Below the pieces are notes generated by a model. That model was given only the letters and a program-made list of their open reading frames with translations. It was not told where the DNA came from and did no database searches. Made by a program: the position numbers and the translations under genes. Below, piece by piece: positions 23,170-34,335 of a stretch of DNA of 64,000 bases (position 1 is the first letter of the stretch; each line of letters opens with the position of its first letter). The stretch comes from Corythucha ciliata (Eukaryota; Arthropoda; Insecta; Hemiptera; Tingidae), in NCBI GenBank assembly GCA_038030265.1, contig CM075937.1, forward strand, positions 20,274,001 to 20,338,000. The letters are read 5' to 3'.

Positions 23170-24175
23170 CTGAGGTTTTGGAGCTCTGTTGTGGTTGGAG
23201 CTAAACTGCAGTCGGAGCTTTTTGTGGTTTGAGGTTCACTGTGGTTGGATCTTCACTGTGGTTGGGCGTTCGCTGTGGTTGGACCTTTCGTGTGGTTGCA
23301 CGTTTGCTTTGGTTTACCTTTGCTGTGACCTGTGGGGGTCTGAAGCGGTGGTTTGAAGCTTTGCTGAGGTTGGAAATTTACTGTGCTTTGTGATTATAAC
23401 TGTGGTCGGACCGTTCGCGTGTGGTTGGACCTTTGCTGTGGTTGGATCATTGCTGTTGTGCTGGGGGAAACCCACCTTTGCGCTCGCCCTTGCCCTTCTT
23501 TTTACAGGCCACGGAGCGTTCAACTCGCGACTCTGCTTCTTATCGCTGCCGCCCATCGTAACTCGGCACATGCGACACTGGGGACGATGAAACAGCGGAA
23601 CACGTCATTTGGCACTGCCATTTCTGGAAGACGCCTGGCAGACTTATTGTGCCAAACCCCACCAAATCAGAAAAACTGCTGGTCGACCGTCGCTCCGCCT
23701 GCCTGTCTCAACGCTTCCACCAAGCATGGGCAAACTGGCGACGCCGCTTGGAGACTTGAGTCCTCTCTCTTCCTCCGGCCGAATCCTACCCTTCACCATC
23801 CTGTACTGAGAGCTCTGCCTCAGAGAGGGAACGGAACGATAATCCGTAGTAAGGCGGACTTCGCCCTTTTCAGGGCGCTTCCCTTGCCGCCCACAGTCTT
23901 CTTCCATAAAATGCCCAACTCCACGGCGTGAGGTCATCACCTGGCCAGTGACTGTGACTAACCGGCAGGCCGATCAGTAATCCGGTATAGCACGTGTCGG
24001 CCATCCCAGTCTTCTCTCTTGCGGCCTAGCCACCGACCACCAGTCATTGCGGAAAATAGTCTCCGTGACCTATTCGATTCGTCCATGGGACAAGACACAA
24101 ACCGGTACTTTGTTGTAGTTGGACCCTTGCTGTGGTTAGACCTTTGCTGTCGCCTGTGGCTGGGCCTGTGGGTAT
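23170..24175. repeat. Array F, ~20-bp GTGGTTGGACC minisatellite split by a LINE fragment
   Basis: CTGTGGTTGGACCTTTG-type units recur at about 17-24 bp spacing at 23170-23460 and again at 24105-24175. The LINE remnant lies between the two blocks, which suggests it inserted into a pre-existing array. This family has no AATTCGCG core and looks unrelated to A-E. Confidence 0.6.
23475..23790 (+). pseudogene. LINE (R1/Loa-like) C-terminal fragment
   Basis: One frame reads FFTGHGAFNSRL, then after a frame change CDTGDDETAEHVIWHCHFW, the canonical end of R1/Loa-group ORF2 proteins (TGHG.F...L, then a C-x-C..ET.EHV...C cluster). An arginine-rich tail follows (QAWANWRRRLE). No reverse transcriptase remains upstream. 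It is a second LINE of the group seen at 17.4-18.3 kb, in opposite orientation. Confidence 0.7.
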
Positions 24176-27070
24176 TGAGTTTTATCCCTAGGCGCGAATA
24201 TTCTCGCTATGGCCCTGGATCTGCCCGTAATTCACGGGTGCAGAATATGACTGGAGAGACTATGAATATAAGCCAAGTCGAACATCTTCGAGGTGATGGT
24301 CAAAATGGACATTAACTGCCGTGGGATTCCAAGACTTGGGGAATTCGAAAACCAATACGAATATTCTATCGGACGAGCTGTTCGTGTGTTTCTCTCTATA
24401 TAACACGGATGTTTTCAACCGCTTAGACAACTAAGCCCAACAACACCGTCCCCGCATGTGGCAACAGAGCTTATCAAACAACTGATGATGACGAAGAAGG
24501 CGGGGAGGTCACATTATCAAGACCGCCTTGGACACCAAAAGCTTTTTTACAGTTTCAGGCTCTGGAGAGGAAAGCGAGGAAGTTTATTGGCAAGAAGAAT
24601 ACGCAGTTCGGTCATTCCACAGATGTCGTCACATTGTTCTTCCCAAATGCGAATACACTTCTTCGCCTCTCCTTTTTTTATTATTTCACCAAGCAAAATC
24701 AACAACCAGTTTTGTTACACTCCCTGTTTTTTTTTTTTTTTCCTCCTTTAAAACGCTAATATCACTTTGAAGCTTGGCGTTAAGCCAAAGTGTTGCGTGG
24801 GTGAAGTAATGGAGGAGAAGGCGGAGGGTGAAATGAATTTGAACGTCGGCAATAAGTAGCGAGAAATTCCCACGCTTTTAAACGAAACGGTGTTTCGGAT
24901 GTCCACCTTCTTCTCCGTTTAATATTTTTTTTATAAAAAAAACAGCGGAGAACAAGAAAACAAGTGCGTCTGATGGGTGGGGGTGAGGGGATACAGATCA
25001 ACAAGGAGTGTTTACGGTCATAATTCGCTGCCCCTCCCCTATAACCCACCACCAAGATACGTATGTTTTCGGGGCAGCTGTGAGACACAGGCTGATCTCG
25101 ATTTGCTTGCCTACCTTTTTTTTACGCGTTACTTTCCCTTTTAAATCCACCTGATGGCCGGAACTATTTTATACTCTCGTCTACAGAGGAGGAACAAGAA
25201 AAAGTTTATCGACCATTTTTTTTTTTTTTTTTTTTGTGAAGGGTGTGGGGAAGGCGAAATGTTTCAAAATCAGGTAAAGCACGCTGCAACAACGATATAT
25301 ATACGGCTCACATCTGCGCCTCTCTTCCTTTGGGCTGACGCAGAGGAAATGCACTCACGCTGGCATCATGGGGGTTAATATTCAAATTTGACCTGGAAAT
25401 CCTGCACGTGGTTCTTTCCCCCATCAGCTTTGAAATTTCCAAAAGCTATGGTGAAGGCAGGATAATTGTAAGAAAATCAAGAATGCACTTCTTGAAAGCC
25501 GGTGGTAACGACGGGAGCGGGAAGCTCATTAGTTTACGCGTTAAAAAAAAAAAAAAAAAAAGATAAAACTCCCATAAATAACACTGTCTCTTCTCACTCA
25601 TTTCCCCTCTCCATCCTAATCATCCCTACACTCCCCGCACCCTTATCACATCGTCCCTTTTTAACACCGTCCACTCTTCCAATGCACCGTTTAAATTACA
25701 GCGCATTTTCTAAAAAGAAATGAAAGGAACGGAGAGTGCGTGCGTGATTAAACCGCGACTTGTTCGCTGCCTCTCCACAAGCCCTCAAACAAGCTAAACG
25801 GTACCTGTTGTTCGCTCTTAATAGTCAGATATATGAAGGGGGAAAATAACACGGTCAGTTAAAATGGGAAGAGAAGGGAGTGGAGTGTTAAGGATAAAAT
25901 AGAGACATAAATTGAAACGCGAGACATGTTAGATGTTTTTATTATATTTCTTCATTTTACGACATGGCTTGCCGTCTTCACCGTAAACGGTACTACCCTT
26001 TTAAGAGGCTGGAGTGACGTTCTTTTTAATGAAACCTATTTCCCCGAAAAAACACCTGAGGAATGTTAAAAAACAGTGATTGCTTCGAAAAAATAAATCT
26101 ATAAACCTTTATTTTACTATGGATGTAAATAAGCCTCCCGTCGAAAATAAATGGTGCCCTAAGCCGATTCTAATAAATGTCGACTTAATTCTGAAAGATA
26201 GTGGAGCTGGTCGAATTGGAACTTGATGTCGCTCAATAGGTACGTTATAGCGGTTCTTTTAAGAAGGCCTCAGAGTGATTATTTTTATGAATTCCGACCG
26301 ACCAACGCACTTTGAAAAAAATTATATGTGGTTAAGGGGAATTTGTCGGTAATATGACGTAGTTTGAAGCGATTGAGAGAATGAATTGTTGTTATGGGGG
26401 TGTTATCCCTATAGCTGGGTCATTTTAAACACGCTCATTCCACAACCAAGAAGATGATAAAAGAAAATCATTGCGCGATAAAATAGGTGTTAACCTCCAT
26501 TTATGAATTGAACGGTAAAAAAATCCTATCATCGGAGTTTTTACTGCAGCCAGAAGAATTCACGAAGTAAAACCATCTGGTCCACTGTGCCCCGATCGCG
26601 GTTGTCCCAAAAAGTCAACCACCTGACACTGATCCTGACGAACTTGACGGTTTTAAGAAATAAATGTCAGTTTCAACGTCATAACCAGGGGAGTGACACA
26701 CAGGGCGGGACGGGAAGAATCATTTGGGGGAAATTTCCCCGTTAGACTCGTACCAACATAACATATTAGGGTGATTCTCAGGATAAGGGTAGTTTTCAGC
26801 ATTTTTCAATTCTGATGCATTCTTTGACGAAACACAACAGTTTAGGCTAGTTTTCAGAGGTCAAGACGCATTTTTGAGCCTGATACGCAAAGTTTCAGTT
26901 TTAACAGAGGCACGTTACTGACTATACTCCCAAGCTACTGACGAAAATAAGGTTGGGTCAAAAGAACCAGTGAAAATAGAATGCTTACTTTTTTTTATGG
27001 TAAAAAATGTTATTATCTCAAATCATAGCGAACAAAGCAAATTTAAAGTATAATTTTCTGAAACTTGTCC
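24176..27070. other. Mostly unique sequence; one weak exon candidate
   Basis: At about 24553 an acceptor-like TTTTTTACAG is followed by about 190 bases open on the plus strand (FQALERKARKFIGKKNTQ.. then a T-tract). Only one splice border and no family match support it. T and A runs lie near 24728, 25218 and 25542. Nothing else was recognised from 25.1 to 27.07 kb. Confidence 0.3.
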
Positions 27071-27074
27071 GAAA

Positions 27075-27955
27075 TCAAATAACGTTATTTTTCAAGAACT
27101 CAATATATTTGTAGCCTTCAATCTTCATAAGGCGGCTAGAGACTGCCGCAGGTGGACTTTTGCGGGACGCGTCGACAGAGGGAAACGTTCCAGGAAGGCT
27201 ATTCGTATGTCGTCCGACTTTGGACCTGTGGCACTGAAGGCAAGCTTTAGCCCACAATTTGGAATCGCGTTCTATACCTGGCCAGACGAAGCGTTCGCCA
27301 ACGAGTAGCGAAGTGCGTTTCGGAGTAGGGTGTGCGGCGTTGTGGATGACACGGAAAACTTTATGGCGGAGAGGGGAAGGAATGAAAACACGATTTCTTT
27401 CATCGCAATAAAGGTATGTGGCGAGGCCTGGAATCAATTCTCGGCGGAGTTTGAGAGAGTTTGCAGGGGATTTGAGGAGATTTTTCAGTTCGTCGTCGTT
27501 TTCTTGAATTTTGGCAACTTCGGCGAAATCGAAAAGGTTAATGGTTTCGAGTCTGTACATGAAATTGGCTATCACACTATCCTTACCAATGTGACGAATG
27601 TCGGTCGTGAATTGTGAAATAAAATCCAAGTGACAGCATTTCTGATGCGAGATGACGCTTTTTCGAGATTCTGAGAGAAAGCAAAAGAAATCGGTTTGTG
27701 GTCCGTGTAAACTGTTAAGTTTTGACCTTCTACAAAGTGTCAAAAATGTTTGATCGATGCATAAATTGCGAGAAGTTCTTTGTCGTATGTGCTATAACGA
27801 GTTTCCGTGTCTGTCAGTTTTCTGGAGAAAAAAGCTAACGATGGGGAGGAGCTGTCAATCCTTTGTTGAAGAACGGAGCCGATTGCCATGTCTGAAGGAG
27901 TAAAGGATACCGATAATAGTAAAGGATCGAATTGATTTCCCGATAATAGTAAATA
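27075..27955 (-). pseudogene. Ty3/Gypsy fragment: RNase H and integrase zinc finger
   Basis: On the minus strand from about 27950, the frame gives FDPLLLSVSF and IGSVLQQ, then FFSRKLTDTETRYSTYDKEL, the typical start of a Gypsy RNase H. A stop and frame change fall near 27743. The next frame carries TDIRHIGKDSVIANFMYR (end of RNase H) and the H2C2 integrase finger with HNAAHPTP and CLQCHR. The frame then leaves the family after KVGRHTNSLPG. Both the polymerase upstream and the integrase core are missing, and no LTRs are seen. It is distinct from the Gypsy elements at 34.3 and 52.4 kb. Confidence 0.8.
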
Positions 27956-27962
27956 TGACGGA

Positions 27963-28020
27963 TGGGGGGAGTAATCCCCTGAAAAGTCCTTAGACAAGGG
28001 TTGTCTAAATTTCAAGTAAT
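27963..28020. repeat. 56-bp repeat of a transposon end, copy 1
   Basis: GGGGAGTAATCCCCTGAAAA and the following ~40 bases (..GTCCTTAGACAAGGGTTGTC..) recur at 29816-29872 with few changes. Both copies abut the broken edge of a transposon gene (Gypsy here; the DFSENY gene there). Confidence 0.65.
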
Positions 28021-28209
28021 TAATTAATTGCTGGGACATAATTATAAAGAAAAAAAAATTTCGCTCCGGCAGCTGGCGGTCGGAAAGAGTGCATTTCATT
28101 TTGTATACGGATACCCTAAGCCGTCCCAGAAGTAGTAATGTTGAGACCATGATTTGTTTCATTAATGTTTCACCCTCCCCCGTACTGTTTGCTGCCGGGT
28201 TTGTTTAAG

Positions 28210-29337
28210 CTGAACTTAATGGGAATCAAAGGCTATTTCAAAATGGAATCATCATACCGAATATAATGCTTCTGGAATCAACTGGTGATTTGTAGTGATT
28301 TTTTTACAATTTCAACCCCTATTTACCCCCCTCCACCTTGACCGATTTGGCCCAAATGCAATACCGCCCGGGATCTTATGACTACTGATTTTTTAAGATA
28401 AAGCGCGTTCCGCTAAATTAATTCTACGAGAGTAACCGTGCTTACAAGGCCTCACACTTACTTCCACCCCGGAGACATCACCCCCTCCACCTCGACTTTT
28501 TCAAAAAATTAAAATTGGAATCGAAGGCTACTTTAACATGGAGTATACGTACCGAATATGATGCTTCTAGAATCAACTGGTGATTTTTAGTGATTTTTTT
28601 ACCATTTCAACCCCTATTTTCCCCCCCACCACCTTGACCGATTTGGCCCAAATGCAATACCGACCGGGGTCTTATGACTACTGATTTTTTTGCCAAAGCG
28701 CGTTCCGCTAAATTAATTTTTACGAAAGTTATCGTGCTAACGTGACCACACACTTATTTCCACCCCGGGGGCACAACCCCCTCCCTTTTGACTTTTTCAA
28801 AAAATTAAAATGGGAATCAAAGGCTAGTCTAACATGGAGTATACGTACCGAATATGATGCTTCTAGAATCAACTGGTGATTTTTAGTGATTTTTTTACCA
28901 TTTCAACCCCTATTTTCCCCCCCTCCACCTTGACCGATTTGGCCCAAATGCAATACCGACCGGGATCTTATGACTACTGATTTTTTAGATAAAGCGCGTT
29001 CTGCTAAATTAATTTCTACGAGAGTTATCGTGCTAACAAGACCACACACTTACTTCCACCCCGGGGACACCACCCCCTCCCCCTTGACTTTTTCAAAAAA
29101 TTAAAATGGGAATCAAAGGCTAGTCTAACATGGAGTATACGTACCGAATATGATGCTCCTAGAATAAACTCGTGATTTTTAGTGATTTTTTGACGACTTC
29201 AAGCCCTATTTTCCCCCCCTCCTACATGACCGATTTGGCCCAAATGCAATACCGACCGGTGTCTTATGACTACTGATTTTATTGCCAAAGCGCGTTCCGC
29301 TAAATTAATTTCTACGAGAGTTATCGTGCTAACAAGA
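28210..29337. repeat. Satellite, 3.8 copies of a ~296-bp unit
   Basis: Copies start near 28214, 28510, 28807 and 29103 with GGGAATCAAAGGCTA or a variant. Each contains CTTGACCGATTTGGCCCAAA and AAAGCGCGTTCCGCTAAATT. The last copy stops at about 29337. Copies 2-4 are more alike than copy 1, as expected for an array growing by unequal exchange. No open frame. Confidence 0.9.
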
Positions 29338-29398
29338 AAACGGCCATAATATTATAAATCAATAAATATATATATATAGTATATAAAGATATATATAT

Positions 29399-29520
29399 GA
29401 ATTCCGGAGACCACTGAATTCGTGTTCTAGAGGTTCTGAAACGTGAAAAAAACATGACATGACCCATGTTTGCCACCATCACGACGAGACCAATAGTGCA
29501 TTTTCAGAATGAAATGCACT
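29399..29520. repeat. 122-bp interspersed repeat, copy 1
   Basis: Almost identical to 50339-50460 (two differences by eye, near the left end). It follows a TATATA tract, ends with the hairpin AGTGCATTT/AAATGCACT, and is followed by A-rich sequence. The terminal hairpin and simple-sequence border suggest a short mobile element, but ends of known families were not recognised. Confidence 0.7.
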
Positions 29521-29619
29521 AAAAGAACAATAATGTAAAACGTGCACTGACCCGATTCGTGCATTTGAGTTCCGAGAGGGAGTTTCTCTCTGGTGGGGTT
29601 CGCTCTTAGCGTGAGCCTC

Positions 29620-29793
29620 TCAGGCTAGCTCAGTGGTAGAGCGCCCTGGCGCGAAACTAGGAGGTCGTGGGTTCGAATCCCACCTTGGGAGCAATTTTTT
29701 CTCGGAACTCAAAACAAGTAAAAATAGTAAGTATTTAGCTTCAATAAAGTTCTATTCTTTATTTCAGCCTCCCCATCCCCTCGAATTCACAGG
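29620..29793 (+). mobile_element. tRNA-derived SINE, copy 2
   Basis: The tRNA-like head has an A box (TAGCTCAGTGGTAGAGC) and a perfect B box (GGTTCGAATCC). The tail AATTTTTTCTCGGAACTC..CTCGAATTCACAGG matches the copy at 16.55 kb. The anticodon stem pairs better here than in copy 1 and the loop is again CGCGAAA. The 60-residue open frame across it is a translation of the tRNA head, not a gene. Confidence 0.8.
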
Positions 29794-29815
29794 CGTGTCT
29801 AGGGTGGTGCGGTGA

Positions 29816-29872
29816 GGGGGGAGTAATCCCTTGAAAAGTCCTTAGACATGGGTCGTCCAAATTTCAAGTAAG
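29816..29872. repeat. 56-bp repeat, copy 2
   Basis: Second copy of the sequence at 27963-28020, starting GGGGAGTAATCCCTTGAAAA. It directly replaces the C-terminus of the DFSENY gene that lies at higher coordinates. Confidence 0.65.
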
Positions 29873-29879
29873 TAAATAT

Positions 29880-30480
29880 AATCCTATTCCTGTACTGGTG
29901 CGAGGGACTGTCGGAGATGAAATGAACTGTATTCACTCCCGGTTTCCTGTGAAGCATTTGCATCAAGACAGGGTGGAGGTGTGCAGCAATCGCGCGTGCA
30001 TCGTGTCTTAAGTTTTCCGACACGATGCAGAAACATTTCTCCGCACCTCCACAGTAGGTCACGACCGTGTGTAAGCTGATCTGTTGTCGGGACGCTCCGA
30101 AATGCACCGATTGAGGCTCGTTGGCATATTTGCACATGTAATTTTCACTAAAATCAACATTTACAACGAGATCTACAGGCTTTGGTTTTCGCAGAGAAGA
30201 AAATACTTTCGATTTATGTGTTATTTTGAGGGTGTGCTCAAGCATCTGGTCAACTGAGTCCATCATAGTTTCGACAGCTTTCTTCAGAGTAGTGACTCTC
30301 TTCAACTCGATCATTCGTTTCACGGTCCTGACCTGACCTTTTATCACTCTCTCTTCATTTATAGTCGTCAATGGAAATGAGGGAAATTTGTTGCACCGTC
30401 AAACTGATGAATGTTAATGTTCTTGAGGTGGCACTCTATATGCATTTCCGTTGAAGGCATCCTTTAGAAGGCTCCTCGCA
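29880..30480 (-). pseudogene. Broken gene of the DFSENY/SDSP protein family
   Basis: The minus-strand frame from about 30371 contains a basic lead (VKRMIELKRVTT), VDFSENYMCKYANEPQSVHF, a central HDARAIAAHLHPVL block and VHFISDSPSHQYRNR. This motif order is known to me from many unnamed animal proteins that occur in multiple copies per genome. The two acidic motifs resemble an RNase H-like transposase core, but that is inference. The family normally continues past QYRN; here it is cut by the 56-bp repeat. A degraded cysteine-bearing stretch lies upstream to about 30480. No transposon termini found. Confidence 0.6.
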
Positions 30481-30659
30481 GCAAAGGCTGTTGATGAAAT
30501 TGCTCACAGAAGCGTGATCGATAACTTGATAGGTTCGTGGCCTTCTTGGTCAATGCTGCCAGCAAGCTCCTGAAGCAGAAAAGGTTACCATTTTCGCTTT
30601 TGCCTCTGCGTAGGGAACCTTTTACATTGATCCACGCATAGAGATAATATAACATGGAG

Positions 30660-31320
30660 GGAGTCTTGCTTCAATATGACGGCATATGAATAGGTTATAA
30701 TATGACTGTCTATTAATATAAATAAATTCAAAACCTCCCTTTCTGGTCAGTGAGTGAACTTTTTTTTAGTTTTATCCAACGATATATAAAAGAACTGGAT
30801 TGCTCATCACTGCTGATAATGAATAGCCATCAAATAAGCTCCCAAAGTGGATGAGAGGAGTGGAGTTTCAAAGTAAATACCGGGAGAGAGTTATGTTGCC
30901 ATAACTACACAAGGAGAGGGACAAGGTGATTGTTTATCAGGGGACGACCTGCCCCCTCTACGCCCCTCCAGTCCGCTGTGAGCAATCCAGGTTTATATAT
31001 CGTTATATATCGATTCATATCAGCTAGCCTAGTTTCAACAAAACAAGGCGATTATTATTACATCAAAATTTGCGTTTTAGTTTTCTTCAAAATGTATTTG
31101 GACGACTCAAGAAACAGAGAAAATATGAGACATATTGTAACTTTCAGAGCTCGAGTGCTAAATTTCAGGGATATTCTTCGGTAATAAAACGCTTGGTGTC
31201 GAAGTCCACTTCGAATTATGTGTTGCGTACGGCCGAAAAGTGACTTTAAAAAACGAATGGCACATAGCGGGGTCTATGCCGTAGAGCGGGTCACTCGTCT
31301 CGTGTCCTAAATCTCCCTCT
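30660..31320. other. No clear feature
   Basis: AT-rich unique sequence. It may include 5' sequence of the LINE that follows, but no endonuclease motif was found. Confidence 0.3.
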
Positions 31321-31321
31321 A

Positions 31322-33050
31322 TTGCCTTCTACAAATTTCGTCAAAGCTAAGAAAGCCTACCACGATTCCTTACTAAGTAGTGCCCCCAGTGTCAACAAAG
31401 CTGCCTGGAGGTTGGTTAAGGAGAAGCTGGGTGTCCTTGCTTCTCCTGCAGCCAGCTCTGGTCTTGATCCGGACGGGTTTAACCATTTCTTTCCTGAGGT
31501 GGTGGTTGAGGCTGTGGTTGTGGCTGTGGTTGTGGCTGTGGTTGTGGCTGTGGGTCTCTTGCCTGACTCTCCCATCGGTTTTCGTGAGTTCATGGAGCCC
31601 GCCCACTGCGCCTCGTTCTCGCTCGCGAATGTTTTGGTGGCGGAGGTTTTCAACGCCATTGTTGGGATGAACAACTCCTCTGCGCTTGACTATTACGGCT
31701 TGAGTGTCGAAATAGTCAAATCTTCTGCTGATCTTATAGCTGAGCCTCTTTCCAACGTGATCAACGACATCATTGAAGCAGGCCACTTCCCGAGCAGCCT
31801 CAAGGTATCGGTTGTTTCGCCCATTCCTAAGAAGAGCAACAAAGTCTACTCCGACTTTCACCCAATTTCAATTATTCCGGTTTTCTCTCGCATAATTGAA
31901 CGTCTCGTTCTCTCACAGTTGCTTGTGTTTTTTGAGGAGAATAGAGTTCTTGCGCCGAACCAGTATGACCTTAGGAGGGATCACTCCACCATTCTCGCAG
32001 CTATTCGTCTTCTGCGGTCAGCTCTCTCTGGTCAATGAGTCGGGTGTGTCTAAAAGACTGTTCGACCTTACCAAGGCGTTCGGCTTGATCGATTGGTTGG
32101 TATACTTACAGCCAAACTTCGCCACTACGGCTTTGACTAGAGCTCAGTAAAATGTATTAATTCTTATCTCGTCGACTGGCTACAGTGTGTATCATTTGAG
32201 GGCGCCAGGTCCGAGCTCGCCCGAGCCACGAACCTTACTTGGGGTTAGACAGGGATCCATACTCGGTCCTGTGCTCTTCCTGTTTTGTGTCAACGATCTC
32301 TGCTTGGTGCAATCATCCCTGTCGTGAGATATTCCTTTATGCGGACGACACGACGGTCTTGTGCAGGGGTGACTCGAAGAATGGGCTCTTGCGCTAATTG
32401 GATGATGCTTCTTCTTTGATCGAATCGTCGTGCCTGGCGAACCGGCTTGTCCTAAATAAGGACAAAACTCAGGACCTTATTGTCGATTTGCACCGAGAGC
32501 ACCGGAAGGAGTTTTAACTTTCCTTGGGCTCATCATAGATTCCTGTCTTTCTTGGGATAGACACATCGAGAGCCTTTCGGTTCAACTTTCGAGAGTCACC
32601 TTCGCACTCCGGAGATTAAGAAAAATGATTGTTTCCTCTGACACGCTCCGTCTCTTCTTTTTTGGGCTCTTTTACTCCCCTATGACGAATGGCATCGCTC
32701 TCTGGGGTAAATCAGTCCACAGCGGGAAAATATTCAGACTCCAGAAGTCCGCAATTAGAGGGTTATGTGGGCTGCGCCCTCGTCAGCCCTGTCGGGATTG
32801 GTTTCGCAGCCTTAATATTATGACCTTGCATGGCGCCTACGTCCTGAGCATTCTTCTCTTCGTGCGTGCCCATCAGCAAGATTTCCCTTTGAGCTCGGCC
32901 TCTCACTCATATGCTACGAGGCACGCACGAGATCTGTTCCTCAACGCTGCCCCTTACTCTGTTGAGGACTTTTTTTACCAGACTGTGATCTGTCTGCCTT
33001 ATTGACACTGTTTATAAATGTATTTATGCTGGCAATAAATAAAGTTGAGT
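31322..33050 (+). pseudogene. Non-LTR retrotransposon reverse transcriptase (Jockey/CR1-like), 3' half
   Basis: The frame at 31322-32038 holds the linker and first reverse-transcriptase blocks: GLSVEIVKSSADLI, VSPIPKKSNKVYSDFHPISI and IIERLVLSQLL, ending at the LRRDHST box. After stops and frame changes the catalytic FLYADDTTVL is readable near 32325-32355. LNKDKTQ and LGIDTS follow, and 32625-33005 gives the C-terminal domain (LFYSPMTNGIALWGKS..HSYATRHARDL). The tail AATAAATAAAGTTGAGTTGAG at 33035-33054 looks like the true 3' end with a TTGAG simple repeat. There is no endonuclease and several frames are broken. A 12-bp repeat expansion interrupts the linker at about 31503-31552. Confidence 0.85.
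31503..31552 (+). repeat. GTGGTTGTGGCT microsatellite inside the LINE
   Basis: Four in-phase copies of about 12 bp, read as VVVA repeats between the linker and reverse-transcriptase domains of the LINE. They keep the frame but are not part of the domain. Confidence 0.8.
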
Positions 33051-34046
33051 TGAGTAAGGCCCTCCACACACGGGTCGTCTCGTACTCGGCTCGAACTCGA
33101 CGCGGAGTCGAAATGCTCGACGCGATTTACTTTTTAACATTGTTTCCAATGTAAATGAATTAGTTCCACACACGGGTCGTCTCGTTCTCGTCTCGAACTC
33201 GAAGTGATTTTTCTCGTATGTTATAAAACCATTTACACACGGGTCGTTTTGGTCGTCTCAAACTCGATGCGATTTCGCATACGCAGTGTTAAATTAATTA
33301 CTGACTAAATAGTTTATCATATGGTCGTTTTGGACTCGAAGAGCTCTCGTCATCCTCGTCTCTCGAACCTTGCGAATTGTTTGGTACGAGAAATCACGTG
33401 TGATTTCATTTTATACGGAGCATGGAGGTAAGTTTTTATTTATATGTACATGAAATAAAGGTAGAAAAGGGCAGAATAGCGGCAAAATTCTACCCAACTT
33501 CAAAAGTGCCTCAATAAATTTCTTTTGGTGTATTCTTTCAGGATTCGAGAAGTCCGTAACGATACGGGGTGGCCAGCATCTTCTCATAAGAGAGGCTAGA
33601 CGTTGGCCTTTTAAATGACGTACCAATTTGGCCGAACGGGATGGCTAATCCCCCGGGGCAGAATTTTCAGAAAATGGGCAGAATTTTGCCACTACTCTGG
33701 CTTTATTTCCAGTGCTAACTGAGTTGTTAAAATTATAATCATCGACTGCAAATTTTATAAGATTTTGCTGGCACTACCAATTTTATTACCAGTAGAATTT
33801 GCAAAGTTTTTTCTCCCCAATATCAGTTCTGTTTTTCGGAGTACATTTCTTCCAGCCAATTGGGCTCCTTGGGTGAATGCGAATTAAAAAACATGAATAG
33901 AATGAAATTATTTTCTTCTTCAAAGTACCATTGCATCTCGCAACCACTGCGTTTCATGAAAGGGCGAAAGACGCAGCCGGGGATCGACCTAAAAATTATC
34001 GGCAGCAAATTATCGGCTAAAAATTATCATAAATTATGATTCCTAG

Positions 34047-34179
34047 GTGTTCAACATCAAATTTGTCGGGGAAGTCGAAAAGTACCCTAAATTATATGAC
34101 TACACCCGCAGGGATTATTCGAGGAAAGACTGCGTGGAGAAAGCCTGGAATGCAGTTTCCGCAGAAGTTGCATTACCTG
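34047..34179 (+). CDS. MADF-domain exon (internal) of a Harbinger accessory gene
   Basis: The exon lies between the acceptor ATTCCTAG and the donor GTAAGAAC. It encodes VEKYPKLYDYTRRDYSRKD followed by AWNAVSAEV, the first half of an MADF (Myb/SANT-like) DNA-binding domain. MADF or Myb-like proteins are the usual second gene of PIF/Harbinger elements, where they help the transposase reach the nucleus and bind the ends. It is on the same strand as the transposase. The preceding and following exons were not found; the Gypsy fragment begins about 150 bases downstream and may have split the gene. Confidence 0.55.
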
Positions 34180-34335
34180 GTAAGAACAACAAATTCGTTA
34201 TGAAATTAAAGACATTGTATTCAACAGGTGTTAGGTGGTTGTTGATACCACATGACAAACATTTACTTAAATATAAAAATAAATCAGTTGTTGTCTAGAA
34301 CTGGAATAAGTGTTTTCATTAATTTCGTGCCCTAG

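Noticed and set aside
29633..29815. A 60-residue protein MVERPGAKLGGRGF..
   Set aside because: It is the translation of the tRNA-like head and tail of the SINE.
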